64,000 bases of DNA from Panulirus ornatus (lineage: Eukaryota > Arthropoda > Malacostraca > Decapoda > Palinuridae), in assembly GCF_036320965.1 (NCBI RefSeq), contig NC_092270.1, positions 21,721,440 to 21,785,439 of the forward strand, written 5' to 3'. Position 1 is the stretch's first letter. Each line of letters starts with the position of its first letter. The notes beneath the pieces were generated by a model. The model was given only the letters and a program-made list of their open reading frames with translations. It was not told the origin of the DNA and ran no database searches. Position numbers and translations under genes: made by a program. Shown piece after piece: positions 23,095 through 34,036 of the stretch.

Positions 23095-23172
23095 GCACCA
23101 CACTCATCCTTACTCATCTCTTGCACCACACTCATCCTTACTCATCTCTTGCACCACACTCATCCTTACTCA
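23095..23172. repeat. 28-bp tandem repeat, about 2.7 copies
   Basis: CACCACACTCATCCTTACTC and TCATCTCTTG alternate. The wider stretch 22750-23500 is low in G on this strand and contains loosely repeated ACTGTCACCATC phrases. Confidence 0.88.
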
Positions 23173-23578
23173 CCACTCGTATTGATACCCATGTACACCA
23201 TCCACGCTGTAGGGTGTGTTTCTACGAATATCTACACTTTCACAACATCTATCCTGAACTACATCTATTCTGTCACAACTTCTAGCTTCTATGATGCATC
23301 TATGTTTACACAAAACTCACTATATATTGTCACCATCATTTCACTATTCTGTCGTTATCATACCCTACAAACTGTCACCATCACTTAGCTATACTGATAT
23401 AATCTACTCACTATATTGCCATCATCCTCTAACTTTATATCACCATCACCCTCACTATACTGTCACCATCCCCTCACTATACTATCACCATCACCCTCCC
23501 ATCATACACTCAAGGACATCTCCCTTCCCAGATGTATATAGGCTCATTGTTGATCTTGACTATATACTTTCACATTCT

Positions 23579-23988
23579 CCCGGTCTGACCAGGCTGGCTA
23601 CAGTGGTTCTACAGTGGCGCTGTACACATCCCGGTCTGGCCAGGCTGGCTACAGTGGCTCTACAGTGGCGCTGTACACATCCCGGTCTGGCCAGACTAGC
23701 TACAGTGGTTCTACAGTGGCGCTGTACACATCCCGGTCTGGCCAGACTAGCTACAGTGGTTCTACAGTGGCGCTGTACACAACCCGGTCTGACCAGGCTG
23801 GCTACAGTGGTTCTACAGTGGCGCTGTACACAACCCGGTCTGACCAGGCTAGCTACAGTGGTTCTACAGTGGCGCTGTACACAACCCGGTCTGGCCAGAC
23901 TAGCTACAGTGGTTCTACAGTGGTGTTGTACACATCCCGGTCTGGCCAGGCTGGCTACAGTGGTTCTACAGTGGCGCTGTACACACCC
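23579..23988. repeat. 51-bp minisatellite, 8 copies
   Basis: Units contain CCCGGTCTG(G/A)CCAG, GCTACAGTGG, TTCTACAGTGGCGCTGTACA. Variants (GGCTGGC or GACTAGC; ACACATC or ACACAAC) occur in blocks of neighbouring units. Because 51 is divisible by three, several frames remain open on both strands, including a 243-codon frame that continues from upstream low-complexity DNA. I do not regard these as genes. Confidence 0.95.
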
Positions 23989-24155
23989 TGGCCGTGGGGT
24001 TGTTAGAGGGAGTATGTGGTAGTTATGTGCCATGGTGCTATGAGCAGGTCAAGTGTGGTTGTAGTTCCCAAGCTGACATGGTCTCTTCCATGGTCCTTTG
24101 AGCTGGTGGTTCCTCCTCCATGGCACCATGTGGTCAGGAGAGTCTCTAGGTGTGC

Positions 24156-24178
24156 CACACACACACACACACACACAC
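24156..24178. repeat. (CA)11 microsatellite
   Basis: Uninterrupted CA run. Confidence 0.95.
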
Positions 24179-24270
24179 TTGCGTCGCTCCTTTACGTCAA
24201 GGTAACATGTAGGAGAGGTATCAGTGCCTTGCGACACTTAGGTAACTAACATATTCCACGACCAATCTTT

Positions 24271-24783
24271 TACCAGCCCCACAGAGGCCAAGCTCCAAGC
24301 TTCATGACCTCCTGACCTGTCTACCAGCCCCCAGAGGTCAAGCTTCAAGCTTCATGACATCCTGACCTGTCTACCAGCCCCCCAGAGGCCAAGCTCCAAG
24401 CTTCATGACCTCCTGACCTGTCTACCAGCCCCCAGAGGCCAAGCTCCAAGCTTCATGACCTCCTGACCTGTCTACCAGCCCCCAGAGGCCAAGCTCCAAG
24501 CTTCATGACCTCCTGACCTGTCTACCAGCCCCCAGAGGCCAAGCTCCAAGCTTCATGACCTCCTGACCTGTCTACCAGCCCACAGAGGCCAAGCTCCAAG
24601 CTTCATGACCTCCTGACCTGTCTACCAGCCCCCAGAGGCCAAGCTCCAAGCTTCATGACCTCCTGACCTGTCTACCAGCCCACAGAGGCCAAGCTCCAAG
24701 CTTCATGACCTCCTGACCTGTCTACCAGGTCACTACCAAGCCCTCAAGCCCCATGACCTCCTGACCTGTCTACCAGGTCACTA
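24271..24783. repeat. 50-bp minisatellite (second family), about 10 copies
   Basis: Units contain TACCAGCCCCCAGAGGCCAA, GCTCCAAGCTTCATGACCTC and CTGACCTGTC. Homogeneous in the middle, diverged in the last unit, which reads TACCAAGCCCTCAAGCC. It is unrelated in sequence to the 50-bp unit at 17917 and 37858. Confidence 0.95.
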
Positions 24784-25999
24784 ACTACATCATACGTACG
24801 TATCAATCTCTTCTGGTAGATACTGGTAGATCAATCCTAAACACCTACTGGTCGACTCAGAGTGGGGCTGGGCGTGTACCAGTTACCATGACTCTGTCTT
24901 GATGTACTTTCTATTACGAGGTGACTTATACGCCAGGGAGGCGTGGGCGAAGTCTCAGTAGTGACGCTGATGTGAGGCTGGAGTTATATGGGTCAACCTA
25001 TGCCTGGCAACAACGGAACTTTTCCAACCTTCTCTGCCACCACCACCGCGCGCACGACCAGCAGCGCATACTAGAACAGCCTGCCCGACCGACCAGAAAA
25101 AGCAGAAATTTTCAAAGCACAGTGTTCAGATGGTCGCTGGTATAATAATCACCAGCTACGTTGTAGAGTCGGCTTTATCTACACTGTGACGGTGCGCGTC
25201 GACTGGGTATTTTGTGTGAGTGCTGTCGTAGACGCCCCATCTTCTGTATCCGTCGCTCTCTCGCTGTAGGAGGATGTAGGTTTTATGTATCGTTCACCGC
25301 GTTGGCACTGTGGGTAGCTACGGTCGAGGTAGAAAGTCTGGACCCGCTGGATCATGCGGGACCAGACGCATGCCACTACCTCACCGCCATACACAACAAC
25401 AGTTAGAATCTCTCGACATTTATAGCCTGTATTATGTAAGGATCGAAGAAGATAGGCCACCGCTAGCTTAAGGATTCTAATATCCTGAACTTGAATGAAG
25501 ACATGTCTATAAGCTTGAGATCATCCTAGTGTTCATTTCAAGTCTGCTCATCACGCACTGCCCTGGGTCGACATTTAAGACCCATACGATTACCCACCAG
25601 GTTTCTTATGGGTTACTTTCACCTTATCCTATGGGTAACATGTCAAGAAGCGGCACCAGGAGAAGGACTTCCTCTCTCGGATCTTTGATGACGATGCCAT
25701 GAGCTGAAGGAATAATCACTGACGTATCATTCATAGTGTTCCATAAGTCTTGCACTCAAAATAGGAGTCGAGAGGGAATTCGAGTTTTCCTACACGTCCA
25801 TTTACAAAGTAGAATATGAAGAAATACAGACAGTATGTTTATTTTCCATCATTCGAGAGGTGAGGAAGGCCGGTGCCTCTCCTCACTGTAGCCATCCAAC
25901 ACCAGACCACAAGACTTTATTGACTACATCGCGTCTCACTTTGCGTACGTCTGGAGGTGACGACTTCCCATCTGACTCCCGTTATGTTCTACCCGGAAG

Positions 26000-26155
26000 A
26001 TGGCGCCGCTGCTGTTGCTGCTGCCCTCCGTCATTCATATATACGAACACCTTACCATCATTGACGCTCTTGAAGAACTAGCAAGCCAGCCAGCAGCAGC
26101 AGCGTCTACGTCAGCACAGCAGACATACAGAAGCTTGAGTCCCCTCGTAGGCTAA
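26000..26155 (+). CDS. Hypothetical 51-residue open frame with hydrophobic N-terminus
   Basis: Begins ATGGCGCCGCTGCTG in a GGAAGATGG context and encodes MAPLLLLLPSVIHIYEHLTI, then an Ala/Ser/Gln-rich tail ending at TAA 26153-26155. The leucine run comes from CTG repeats, and CAG repeats supply the Gln/Ala tail, so the composition may be accidental. Not recognised as any known protein. Confidence 0.15.
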   Translation: MAPLLLLLPSVIHIYEHLTIIDALEELASQPAAAASTSAQQTYRSLSPLVG

Positions 26156-26279
26156 TCTAACACCTAAGATCAATATTCCTTTATTCTTTATCGCTAACTG
26201 GGTCGTTATCTGGTCATCGTATGCGAGAAGACGATTGTCCATTCGAACAGACGCGTCGAGTCGTCAGTGACTTTGAACG

Positions 26280-26477
26280 ATGCAGTGTATAGCTATCTTC
26301 CTGGCTTGTGCATACGTGTTGCTATCCTCTGCTCCCAGGAGGAACTGCTCACATTCTCCATGCATTGAAGGCTCCACCAATCCTAATCAACCTCGTAGAT
26401 TAACCTTTACTTCTGTTGACACATTTCTCAGATCTCATGTACGTTCCTACGAGTATCTACGACCACATATTACTTAA
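26280..26477 (+). CDS. Hypothetical small secreted-type peptide, 65 residues
   Basis: Starts MQCIAIFLACAYVLLSSA, a plausible signal peptide with hydrophobic residues 4-15 and small residues at 16-18, followed by a basic 47-residue stretch with two Cys (RRNCSHSPC) and no recognised domain. It lies in low-copy DNA and is not repetitive. TCAGT, an arthropod initiator-like word, occurs 15 bp before the ATG, which is too close to support much. No splice or polyadenylation evidence. Confidence 0.2.
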   Translation: MQCIAIFLACAYVLLSSAPRRNCSHSPCIEGSTNPNQPRRLTFTSVDTFLRSHVRSYEYLRPHIT

Positions 26478-26600
26478 ACTGTAGAGCCATCGCATACCAC
26501 TCAGCAGCTCCCTCTTGCTTTGCTTGTCTCTGTTACGAATGTTAACGTTAACTGTCTTACCTCACCAACAATTTCCAGAACTAACGAAATAAGCAATTGC

Positions 26601-26699
26601 CGGACGTGCTATAGAAGGACGTGGTATAGGAGCACGTGCTATAGGATGGCGTGTTATAAGATGGTGTGCTATAAGAAGGGGTGCTATAAAAAAACGTGC
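26601..26699. repeat. 16-17-bp minisatellite, about 6 copies
   Basis: Diverged units of GGACGTGCTATAGAAG with GCGTGTTATAAG and GGTGTGCTATAAG variants. Confidence 0.88.
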
Positions 26700-26780
26700 A
26701 ACTTGTAAAGGGAAACAAGTCAATGATGAGAAACGATCAGGGAGCTCGTGTCAGACAAGACCATTGCTGTACTACTAGCC

Positions 26781-26990
26781 AACGAAGCAGACGTCTGCTG
26801 AGCAGCTGGTGACGAAGCAGACGTCTGCTGAGCAGCTGGTGACGAAGCAGACGTCTGCTGAGCAGTTGGTGACGAGGCACACGTCTGCTGAGCAGCTGGT
26901 GATGAAGCAGACGTCTGGTGAACAGCTGGTGATGAAGCAGACGTCTGGTGAACAGCTGGTGACGAAGTAGACGTCTGGTGAACAGCTGGT
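26781..26990. repeat. 30-bp minisatellite, exactly 7 copies
   Basis: Units contain GACGAAGCAGACGTCTGCTG followed by AGCAGCTGGT. The left four copies have CTGCTGAGCAG; the right three have CTGGTGAACAG. AGACGTCTGCT contains the palindrome AGACGTCT. The multiple-of-three period leaves Ser/Ala/Gln-rich frames open on the minus strand. Confidence 0.96.
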
Positions 26991-27182
26991 TCGTAGCTCA
27001 GGTGTACAAGAACCACGAGTATAACATAAGTTCTGCAGGAGGAACACTGATATCTCCCCGACAGGTGGACAAGGTGGGTTTCTAACATTCTTAAGTCTCC
27101 CCTTAACATCGTCCATAACCACACAGATGGTCTGCTTTTCCCGACACCTCGTCGATGTTTTCTTTTTCCGTAAATAATGCTA

Positions 27183-27245
27183 CGTCCTGAGACGCTGTGC
27201 CCTAAGACAGTAAGTCCTGGGACGCAACGTCCTGGGATGCAGGTT
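27183..27245. repeat. Degenerate 19-20-bp tandem repeat, about 3 copies
   Basis: Variants of AAGTCCTGGGACGCAACG. Confidence 0.65.
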
Positions 27246-28233
27246 GGGAAGGTAAGAGAGTGACATCTTCAGCAGGTGTGTGTCAATCCATGGTCTTATG
27301 TTTACTGAAATGCAAGAAAATTGGGATCCAATAGTCTCGTATGTTCTTCAAGCACGACAACTGACGCTTTGGGGTTAAATACTGCAAGAGAAGTTGTTCA
27401 CGTTCATTATGGCATCACCTGCCATAAAATTGATACGTATCTTCCCTTCGTGAATACGACTTCCATTTGGCACATGTCTGATCAACAGTTTGTGACCAAA
27501 CATATCAGGAAAGTCCTTAACTCTTTGCTAAGGGAAGACAAAAGATTCCCATTGTCGTATGTCACTATAAACACTGTGAAAGCAAGACTGAGATGAGGTC
27601 GTATTGACCAGCACGACGCCCTGTGCACAGAAGAGGATCCAGGCTGATACAGATGACGTGGGGATGAACATGTGAGCGTCTGTGATCCCTTGTGAGCGAT
27701 CCAGAAGGAGCAAGACAAAGCAGAACTCTGGCCTTCAGGTACTGCTCAGTGTAGGAGGCGACACATGACACTAAGGTAGGAGCACTTAACCATCACATAA
27801 GGCAAGTCAGTGACATGGTTCAGTCTGAGTCCCGTTGGATTGAGTGAGACGTTGCATTATAAACTCTCTGCTCTGTATGTAAACATGAATACACTTGAAA
27901 GACAATATGTATAAATATTTATTTGAAGGCTGAAGCTACTGACACAACCTGAGCTCACAAGCTCAAGTGGACTGAGGGTAGATGCTCATTTTCCTTGATT
28001 AATGACAACAAGGACGAGCTTCATGAGAATCTATTTACTGAAAGGTTAACCCCAGGGGAGCAGAGTGGGTGTAAGAGAGAAAGGGAAACTCTTGAAGAAG
28101 GTAGATGTCCTGTAGAGCTTCAGTTTCAACTGAAGCACTGAAGCTTTGTGTCTCTGTGTAGTTCAGTGTTCCCACAATTGATCAGCAGCAACGAGTCATT
28201 ATTATTGGTCACTTGACTTCAAGGGGTGAATAA
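27246..28233. other. Low-copy stretch; one unassigned 91-codon frame
   Basis: A plus-strand frame at 27321-27596 has balanced composition and includes HIRKVLNSLLREDKRF, but no homologous family was recognised and overlapping minus-strand frames are of similar length. Left uncalled. Confidence 0.3.
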
Positions 28234-28484
28234 AACCCCGTATGAAGCAGTGATACAAGGTTCAAAACCTCAGTTGAAGCAGTGATACAAGGTTCAAAAT
28301 CTCAGTTGAAGCAGTGATACAAGGTTTGATCCTTCGTATGAAGCAATGATACAAGGTTCAAAACCTCAGTATGTAGCAGTGATACAAGGTTCAAAACCTC
28401 AGTATGAAGCAGTGATACAAGGTTTGATCCTTCGTATGAAGCAATGATACAAGGATCGATCCTCCGTGTGAAGCAGTGATACAA
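28234..28484. repeat. 33-bp minisatellite, about 7.5 copies
   Basis: Units contain TATGAAGCAGTGATACAAGG followed by TTCAAAACCTCAG or TTTGATCCTTCG. The two unit types alternate in short blocks. Confidence 0.94.
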
Positions 28485-28550
28485 TAATGTTCTGAATTGA
28501 AGGACTTGTCTTTCAGAACAGAACTGAACTTCTCGAAAAAAAAGAGTATC

Positions 28551-28648
28551 ATATAGGTACTATATAGAATTCCAGGTACTATATAGAATTCCAGGTACTA
28601 TATAGGATTCCAGGTACTATATAGAATTCCAGGTACTATATAGGATCC
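28551..28648. repeat. 19-bp minisatellite, 5 copies
   Basis: Units are AGGTACTATATAGAATTCC with one G for A substitution in two units. Confidence 0.96.
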
Positions 28649-29120
28649 AGCTAAAGGATGAACGTATATATCACAAATTTCGTGAGTGATTTACATAATT
28701 TCTTCATAAAGATTAATGGCATTGTTTCATGACGTCACATGAAACAATTGGAAAAGAATGTGTTGTTGACATAATGACTTTGTACCACAACAAGCGACAT
28801 AAGAGATGAACATTAGACAAAAAGTATCTTATGATTATATTAACGCGAACGTAAGTTTCAATGTAGATTAATAAAGTCTACGTCAGCTACGATCTATTCC
28901 AAATATCAATCACGAATTACATTCATATTTTTGGTCAGATTTCAGACGTCTTTTCAAGAAAATGAAGCGTTGGTGAATTACATTAACGATGTTACGTTAA
29001 TTACTTTATTCCTCCATGTTGTGTTGGAAGTTGTGTTGCTGTAGACAAGGTCAGGTCCTAGCCAGATGCCTTAGAATTCTTAGAAGTGGTTAACTCACAA
29101 GCGTTCCCAGAGGCCCTGGC
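28649..29120. other. AT-rich low-copy stretch, no gene seen
   Basis: No coding or RNA feature recognised. Confidence 0.5.
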
Positions 29121-29155
29121 AACACACACACACATACACACACACACACACACAC
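29121..29155. repeat. (CA)17 microsatellite
   Basis: CA run with one interruption. Confidence 0.97.
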
Positions 29156-29276
29156 CATTTTCTTTTGGACTTTATATTCTGTCTAGCGACTGATAATTCC
29201 AGGGTATTTGTGTCACAGGTATTTGTTCAGACGTACTCTACGAAATTTGTGGCTAATGTGTTTGTAACCACCTATT

Positions 29277-29539
29277 TGTACTGTAAGGGGAGGGAGTTCT
29301 GCACTGGTGGGGCCCCATCTCTTGTACTGTACGGGGAGGGAGTTCTACACTCGTGGGGGCCCCATCTCTTGTACTGTACGGGGAGGGAGTTCTACACTCG
29401 TGGGGCCCCATCTCTTGTACTGTACGGGGAGGGAGTTCTACATTGGTGGGGCCCCATCTCTTGTACTGTACGGGGAGGGAGTTCTACACTGGTGGGGTCC
29501 CATCTCTTGTACTGTACGGGGAGGGAGTTCTACACTCGT
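29277..29539. repeat. 46-bp minisatellite, about 5.7 copies
   Basis: Units contain CTTGTACTGTACGGGGAGGG, AGTTCTACACTCGTGG and GGCCCCATCT. GTACTGTAC and GGGGCCCC are palindromic segments within each unit. Confidence 0.95.
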
Positions 29540-29660
29540 ATGACTTCTTAAACCATGTCTATCACATAGCTTGACCACTTTCTGTATACTTTTTTATTTA
29601 CCGCTCTTATAGTATCAAAAAACTTTTATATAACTTTATTAACACGTTTCTTGCTATTAT

Positions 29661-29721
29661 GTGTGTGTGTATGTGTGTGCCTACGTGTGCGTTTGAGTGT
29701 GTGCCTGCGTGTGTGTGTGTG

Positions 29722-29761
<40 letters not shown>
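29661..29761. repeat. Interrupted (GT)n microsatellite
   Basis: About 100 bp, degenerate on the left and pure on the right (29726-29761). Confidence 0.96.
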
Positions 29762-29764
<3 letters not shown>

Positions 29765-30550
29765 TAGAGGGGGACCAACACCATAAATGAGGCCACAAGG
29801 ACAGACGCTGACACAGACACACATATGGTCAATAATCCTGAGATTATAAGATAATTATCATCATAATCCATAGACGTGAGGGATGAATATAATCAACAAG
29901 AAGGATTCATGTCATATATCAGTATTACATGAAAGAGAACCATCTGGCCTGATCTTAAAGCATAGATGTCAAGCTATATTCGTGGGTGTGAGTCTGTGTT
30001 TTCATTATACGTGTCAACCAAACACGGAGAGAGAAAATGGTTTGCTGTGCTTACGTAACTATGATTATGCATATATCGTTTTCATTTTGTGTCTGTCAAC
30101 TTATATAGGAATGTACATATGAATATATAGAGAGGGAAGTGTATATATATATCCATCTGTGAGTGGGCGTGTCCCACACTTACTGGCTGAGAGTCCAAAC
30201 CAATAGCCTTAAGGAACAGTGGAACCTAACCTATCCTAAAAGAACGGCCTGTGCAGTTGTAAAAGAACGACGCATGCAGACGCTCAGTTCATAAACAAAG
30301 AAAACGAAAACTATGAGTAAATCAAAGACAGAAGAATTGATGTTTTCAGACCTTGGGAAACCAAATTGTAGGGTTAAGATGTGATAATCATATTATAATG
30401 ATGATATACTATGATCCACGCTCACATCAATGTATAATCAAAGCTGAAAAATACACATATATGACTTTCCAACTTCATTATTCTTGGCAGTCACCTACAG
30501 TGCTATTATGTCGTCATCGAAGTTTTCTTACCTAGCGGTAGTATGCTCAG

Positions 30551-30552
<2 letters not shown>
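29762..30552. other. AT-rich low-copy stretch, no gene seen
   Basis: No recognised coding or RNA feature. Confidence 0.5.

Positions 30553-30582
<30 letters not shown>
30553..30582. repeat. (GT)15 microsatellite
   Basis: Abuts the C-terminal end of the reverse transcriptase relic at 30590-31010. Confidence 0.97.
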
Positions 30583-30583
<1 letters not shown>

Positions 30584-30589
30584 TACTTG

Positions 30590-31010
30590 GATGAGATATC
30601 TGAATAGATTACTTCATCTGCTTCACTTTCATCAAACATTTCGATCATTTCACGAATGGAATCAAGTAGATTCGTCAGACATGGACGAATGGAATCAAGA
30701 ATATTCCTCAGACATGGACGAATTCGTTGAAATCCACGATGTGATTCGTTTATTAATCTGTGATCCTCCAAATGATTTCCAGTTTTGTCCTGGATGATAG
30801 TTTCCAATCTTCTTTACCAACGAGAGACGTCAAATTAATTCGCATTGACTTATTACTTGTTTTAGATATTAGAATTATATTGGCAAGCTTCCAATCCTCT
30901 GGAAATCTTATCGTAGCAAGTGACTTATTGATAACAGTAGTTAAAGGCTTCTGTACGTCATATCCCTCCTCTTTCATTGGCCTCAGATAAAAATTATCTT
31001 GGCTTGCCGT
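30590..31010 (-). mobile_element. CR1/Jockey-type reverse transcriptase relic
   Basis: Minus-strand translation gives KPLTTVINKSL, then FPEDWKLANIILISKTSNKS (about 30904-30850), LTSLVGK, IIQDKTGNHLEDHRLINESH (about 30790-30735) with RGF, then CLTNLLDSI and DVIY-like VIYSDISSKY near 30600. These match, in order, the PxDWKxAxVxPIFKKG, ISLTSVVGKxxE, IxxHLxxxxLIxxxQHGF, SCLTNLL and DVIYLDFSKAF blocks of CR1/Jockey-like non-LTR reverse transcriptases. A 33-bp internal duplication (30653-30718) repeats the RPCLxNxLDSI block. One frameshift near 30800 separates the two parts. The sequence stops at the catalytic aspartate region, next to the GT tract. Confidence 0.8.
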
Positions 31011-31445
31011 TTTATTGACTTATCCTCCATATAGTGTTGATAATATAACTTTAACTTTGACGTCAATACGTTGTAGAAGGAGACAACACTGGGGTAGTAG
31101 GTTCCACAGGAGAGACCATATTGGTCAGTTACACAGGTCAGCCACTTCTCGTATTCTGATCAGACAGAGACAGGGATGTGAAGGGATATATGTAGAGCGT
31201 ATCGGTCATGACTGATGTAGAGGCTGAGTTGAGAGAGCGTGAGATAGGGATTACGTTGAGAGCAGAATCCTACAACTTGTACATGGGACTCATAAACCAT
31301 CTGTAGTCCAGTCCAGAAAGAATGATACTTGGTCCAGTGTGGGTGAGGTCACTCCTTCCAGGATGGGTTTGTTCCAGCTGATTTACTTGTGGGTCTGAGG
31401 ACAAGTCTAAGGTAAAGAGATGAGTGTAGTATCATGCTCGCCTCT
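31011..31445. other. Low-copy stretch, no gene seen
   Basis: No feature recognised. Confidence 0.45.
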
Positions 31446-31740
31446 AAGGCACAGTCTGGAAGCATTCCAGGCATCAGTTCACTGGAACTGCCATGGACGA
31501 CGAGATTCCTGGAAGCTGCTTTGGGGAAAGAAGATCCCTGGAAGTTGCTATGGACTGTAAGATCGCTGAAAGTTACTGCGGTCGACATGACCCCTGGAAG
31601 CTGTAGAGGACGACGAAATTCCTGGAAGCTACTGGGAGCGAAAATATCCCTAGAAGCTTCTGTAGGAGACAAAGAAAGACAGGATGACAGTCTGGAACCC
31701 TAGAAGCTTCTGTAGGAAGACAAGAAAGACAGAATGACAA
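31446..31740. repeat. Degenerate minisatellite of about 36 bp
   Basis: CCCTGGAAGNTNCT-like phrases recur about every 36 bp, with spacers such as GGAAAGAAGAT and GACGACGAAATT. A closer duplication of CCCTAGAAGCTTCTGTAGGA lies at about 31648 and 31699. Heavily diverged. Confidence 0.7.
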
Positions 31741-31899
31741 TCTGGAAGGAAGTGTGTACCCCAAAACCCCACAGTCTATCAGGAAGACTTGCCTGTATCC
31801 ACTGGGAGTCTTCTGAACGTACATTGAACGTTCTCTCAAGGTAGACTTTCATGTTTCGTCATATTTCCTGACTCATTACTGCTTAAAGATGGTGAAGCT

Positions 31900-32420
31900 T
31901 GAGGAAGTAGATGGATCTCGGTAGTGTTAAAGATCCGGTAAGGAAGAAGATAATCTTGTGGGGATTCATGGCAATGATTCAGTCTTCTATCCTTTTCAAT
32001 TCTTCCTTGTTATCCAAAACGGCATCAGTGACCTTAGAGGCCATGGGTACACCACACAAAATGCTGTCGTTAGGATCAACAGTTGAAGATCCTGGCACAG
32101 TTGCAGCTGTCGGCAATCCCCTGGGGCAGACGTGGAGATTTTGCATTGAGAGGAGTTGTGGTAGAGACATGAGCGGCTTCCCCGACATCATCTCACAAGA
32201 GCAATGTCATCAGAAGGACGCTATACAACTGTCCACATTGCCATCATACAGGAATGAAGCATTTGGCTCACTATGAGAAGCGTCTGAGGTTCCTTTAGAG
32301 TTTTGGCGAAACAAAAGAGGAACAAAGGAATCCCTTGCTGAACTCCAGCTAATTGGATCTAATGCTCTCGACAAGAGGGTTCGATGCAGAGATATGTCAA
32401 ACATGAGCAAAACAAAGGAC
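31900..32420 (-). pseudogene. Possible decayed coding relic, unassigned
   Basis: Consecutive minus-strand frames read with ordinary amino acid composition: FDISLHRTLLSRALDPISWS (from about 32400), then a stop, PRGLPTAATVPGSSTV, then KEELKRIED, and after one stop AMNPHKIIFFLTGSL (to about 31900). Breaks are few and the segments are contiguous, which suggests a single ancient coding sequence, perhaps a transposon. A plus-strand frame of 121 codons (31911-32276) overlaps, so direction is uncertain. I do not recognise the family. Confidence 0.2.
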
Positions 32421-32512
32421 GAAACGAAAGTTGAGAAAGAGGGATGTTAAGGTTTTTGTAACTATGCCTCAGGAAGGGTCGAGGGTATGTGAAAAGGCAA
32501 TATGCTGCTGAA

Positions 32513-32560
32513 AGTAACCATAGAAAGTTACCATAGAAAGTTACCATAGAAAGTTACCGC
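32513..32560. repeat. 13-bp tandem repeat, about 3.7 copies
   Basis: ACCATAGAAAGTT repeated without change. Confidence 0.95.
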
Positions 32561-32734
32561 GGTTAAGATAGAGATAGATCTCAGTACCACAGTAACCACT
32601 TAAATGCTACAATGTTTAAAGAATATTGCTAAGGAGAGGCATCAAGCAAAAAACACTGAGGGCTGATGGTATATCAGTGCCAAGCGAAAGTCCCAAAGGC
32701 AGATATTGATAGAGACATCCTAAACACATGACGC

Positions 32735-32737
<3 letters not shown>

Positions 32738-32797
<60 letters not shown>
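32738..32797. repeat. (GA)29 microsatellite
   Basis: Uninterrupted GA run. Confidence 0.98.
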
Positions 32798-32798
<1 letters not shown>

Positions 32799-33716
32799 AA
32801 GTCGGCATTGGAGAAAATCCGAAAGAAGAAGAAGAAAAAAAACGCCACCAAAACGTCGAAGAAACATCATGGGTTAAGGAGGAAGGAGGCGAGGGAGGTG
32901 ACGGAAGGTTAATCCACGGGTGAGGAGGCAAGCGTAGCTGGTCGGGATGGACACTTGGCAGCGTTTTCCAGACTTACGTAAGGTTGAACTTGAGGGCGAC
33001 GACCCTAGACGGCTGCCGCCGGTGTGGGCCAGTCGCCCAGGGGCATCGCAGTCTCGCTCACGGTGGAGGTGATGCTCCAACTCCGACGTGGAAGAGGAGG
33101 AAGAGCTGTACATAACTCGTAACCCAAGTTGTTGATCCTCTGTTCCAGTGTGGAGTAGAGAGGAGGGCTATTAATAACCCATACCCCAAGATGTTGATCC
33201 TTAGCTCCATCGCTGGGAGGACAGGAAGGTCATTAATGAGTCACCATCATGAAGCTGGTAGTTCCGACCATCACTAATGTACAGTGTTGTTATGAGAAGC
33301 CACAAACCATCAACTCAAAACTAAGGTTTAGTGAGCCATTTTTACGAAGATGAATTCCATCAATTCTTCGTGTTTTTCAACCATCACAATCAACAGGAAC
33401 TGAAGAATAATAAAGACGGTAATACAAGCAATATCGTTTATGTAAATGACAATAATAATAAATACAGTGATGATGATAATAACGAAAACAGTAATGATAC
33501 TGGTAAAGACAGAGTAGTATTCTCAACTAAGACACCAGCGTGTAGTTAACATGAATGTATTCTACTGTGTCTTCAAAATGGTTCGACAGCAGATGTTTGC
33601 AGTCTATGGGCAGATGAACCAGCTCTGGATGGTCGTTAGAGTTACATCTAGAGGTAAGATCTCGAGTCAGACGGCAGCGATAAAGACATGACACTTAAAC
33701 CAAGTGGCGCGTCTGT
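32798..33716. other. Low-copy stretch with a diverged two-copy repeat
   Basis: At about 33112-33235 two copies of roughly 62 bp share AACCCA, TTGTTGATCCT or ATGTTGATCCT and AGG(G/T)C(T)ATTAAT. At 33400-33500 there is an AAT/GAT-rich patch. No gene recognised. Confidence 0.5.

Positions 33717-33787
<71 letters not shown>
33717..33787. repeat. (TC)35 microsatellite
   Basis: CT run with one G interruption. Confidence 0.98.
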
Positions 33788-33790
<3 letters not shown>

Positions 33791-34036
33791 CTACACCTTT
33801 TTTTTATCTTTTTTGATGTGATGGAGTCCGTGGGAACGTCTACTCTGGATCTTGATACCAAGTCTATGCTCGACCAGCAGCAGTTCTTGTGACCACCTCC
33901 ATCTTCCTCCCAGTCAGGTCCTACAGCCATCTGGGTACAGGCCTGAGCTTCGTACTCTGAGCAGTACAGGCAGCAGAGGTGTTCTGCTTCACCTTAGCCA
34001 AGGTCAAAGTCACCGTCTCCTCACGTCGTACGCACG

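Larger units (their letters stand above)
24784..26600. other. Low-copy, CpG-containing stretch; most gene-like interval
   Basis: The longest interval outside the duplicated regions with little repeat content and frequent CpG (for example GCGCGCACGACC near 25047 and GGTGCGCGTCGACTGG near 25190). At 25992-26009 it has CCCGGAAGATGGCGCCGC, a combination resembling ETS and YY1 sites known from housekeeping promoters in vertebrates; whether that applies in arthropods is unknown. Two short frames with signal-peptide-like starts (26000 and 26280) lie here. No conserved domain is recognised. Confidence 0.3.

Noticed and set aside
23560..24033. Protein with eight 17-residue repeats
   Set aside because: It follows the 51-bp minisatellite in all open frames on both strands; upstream sequence is low complexity.
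26035..26045. TATA box CATATATACG before the 26280 frame
   Set aside because: It is about 240 bp upstream of the ATG with no other promoter element at the right spacing; AT-rich words of this kind are common in the window.
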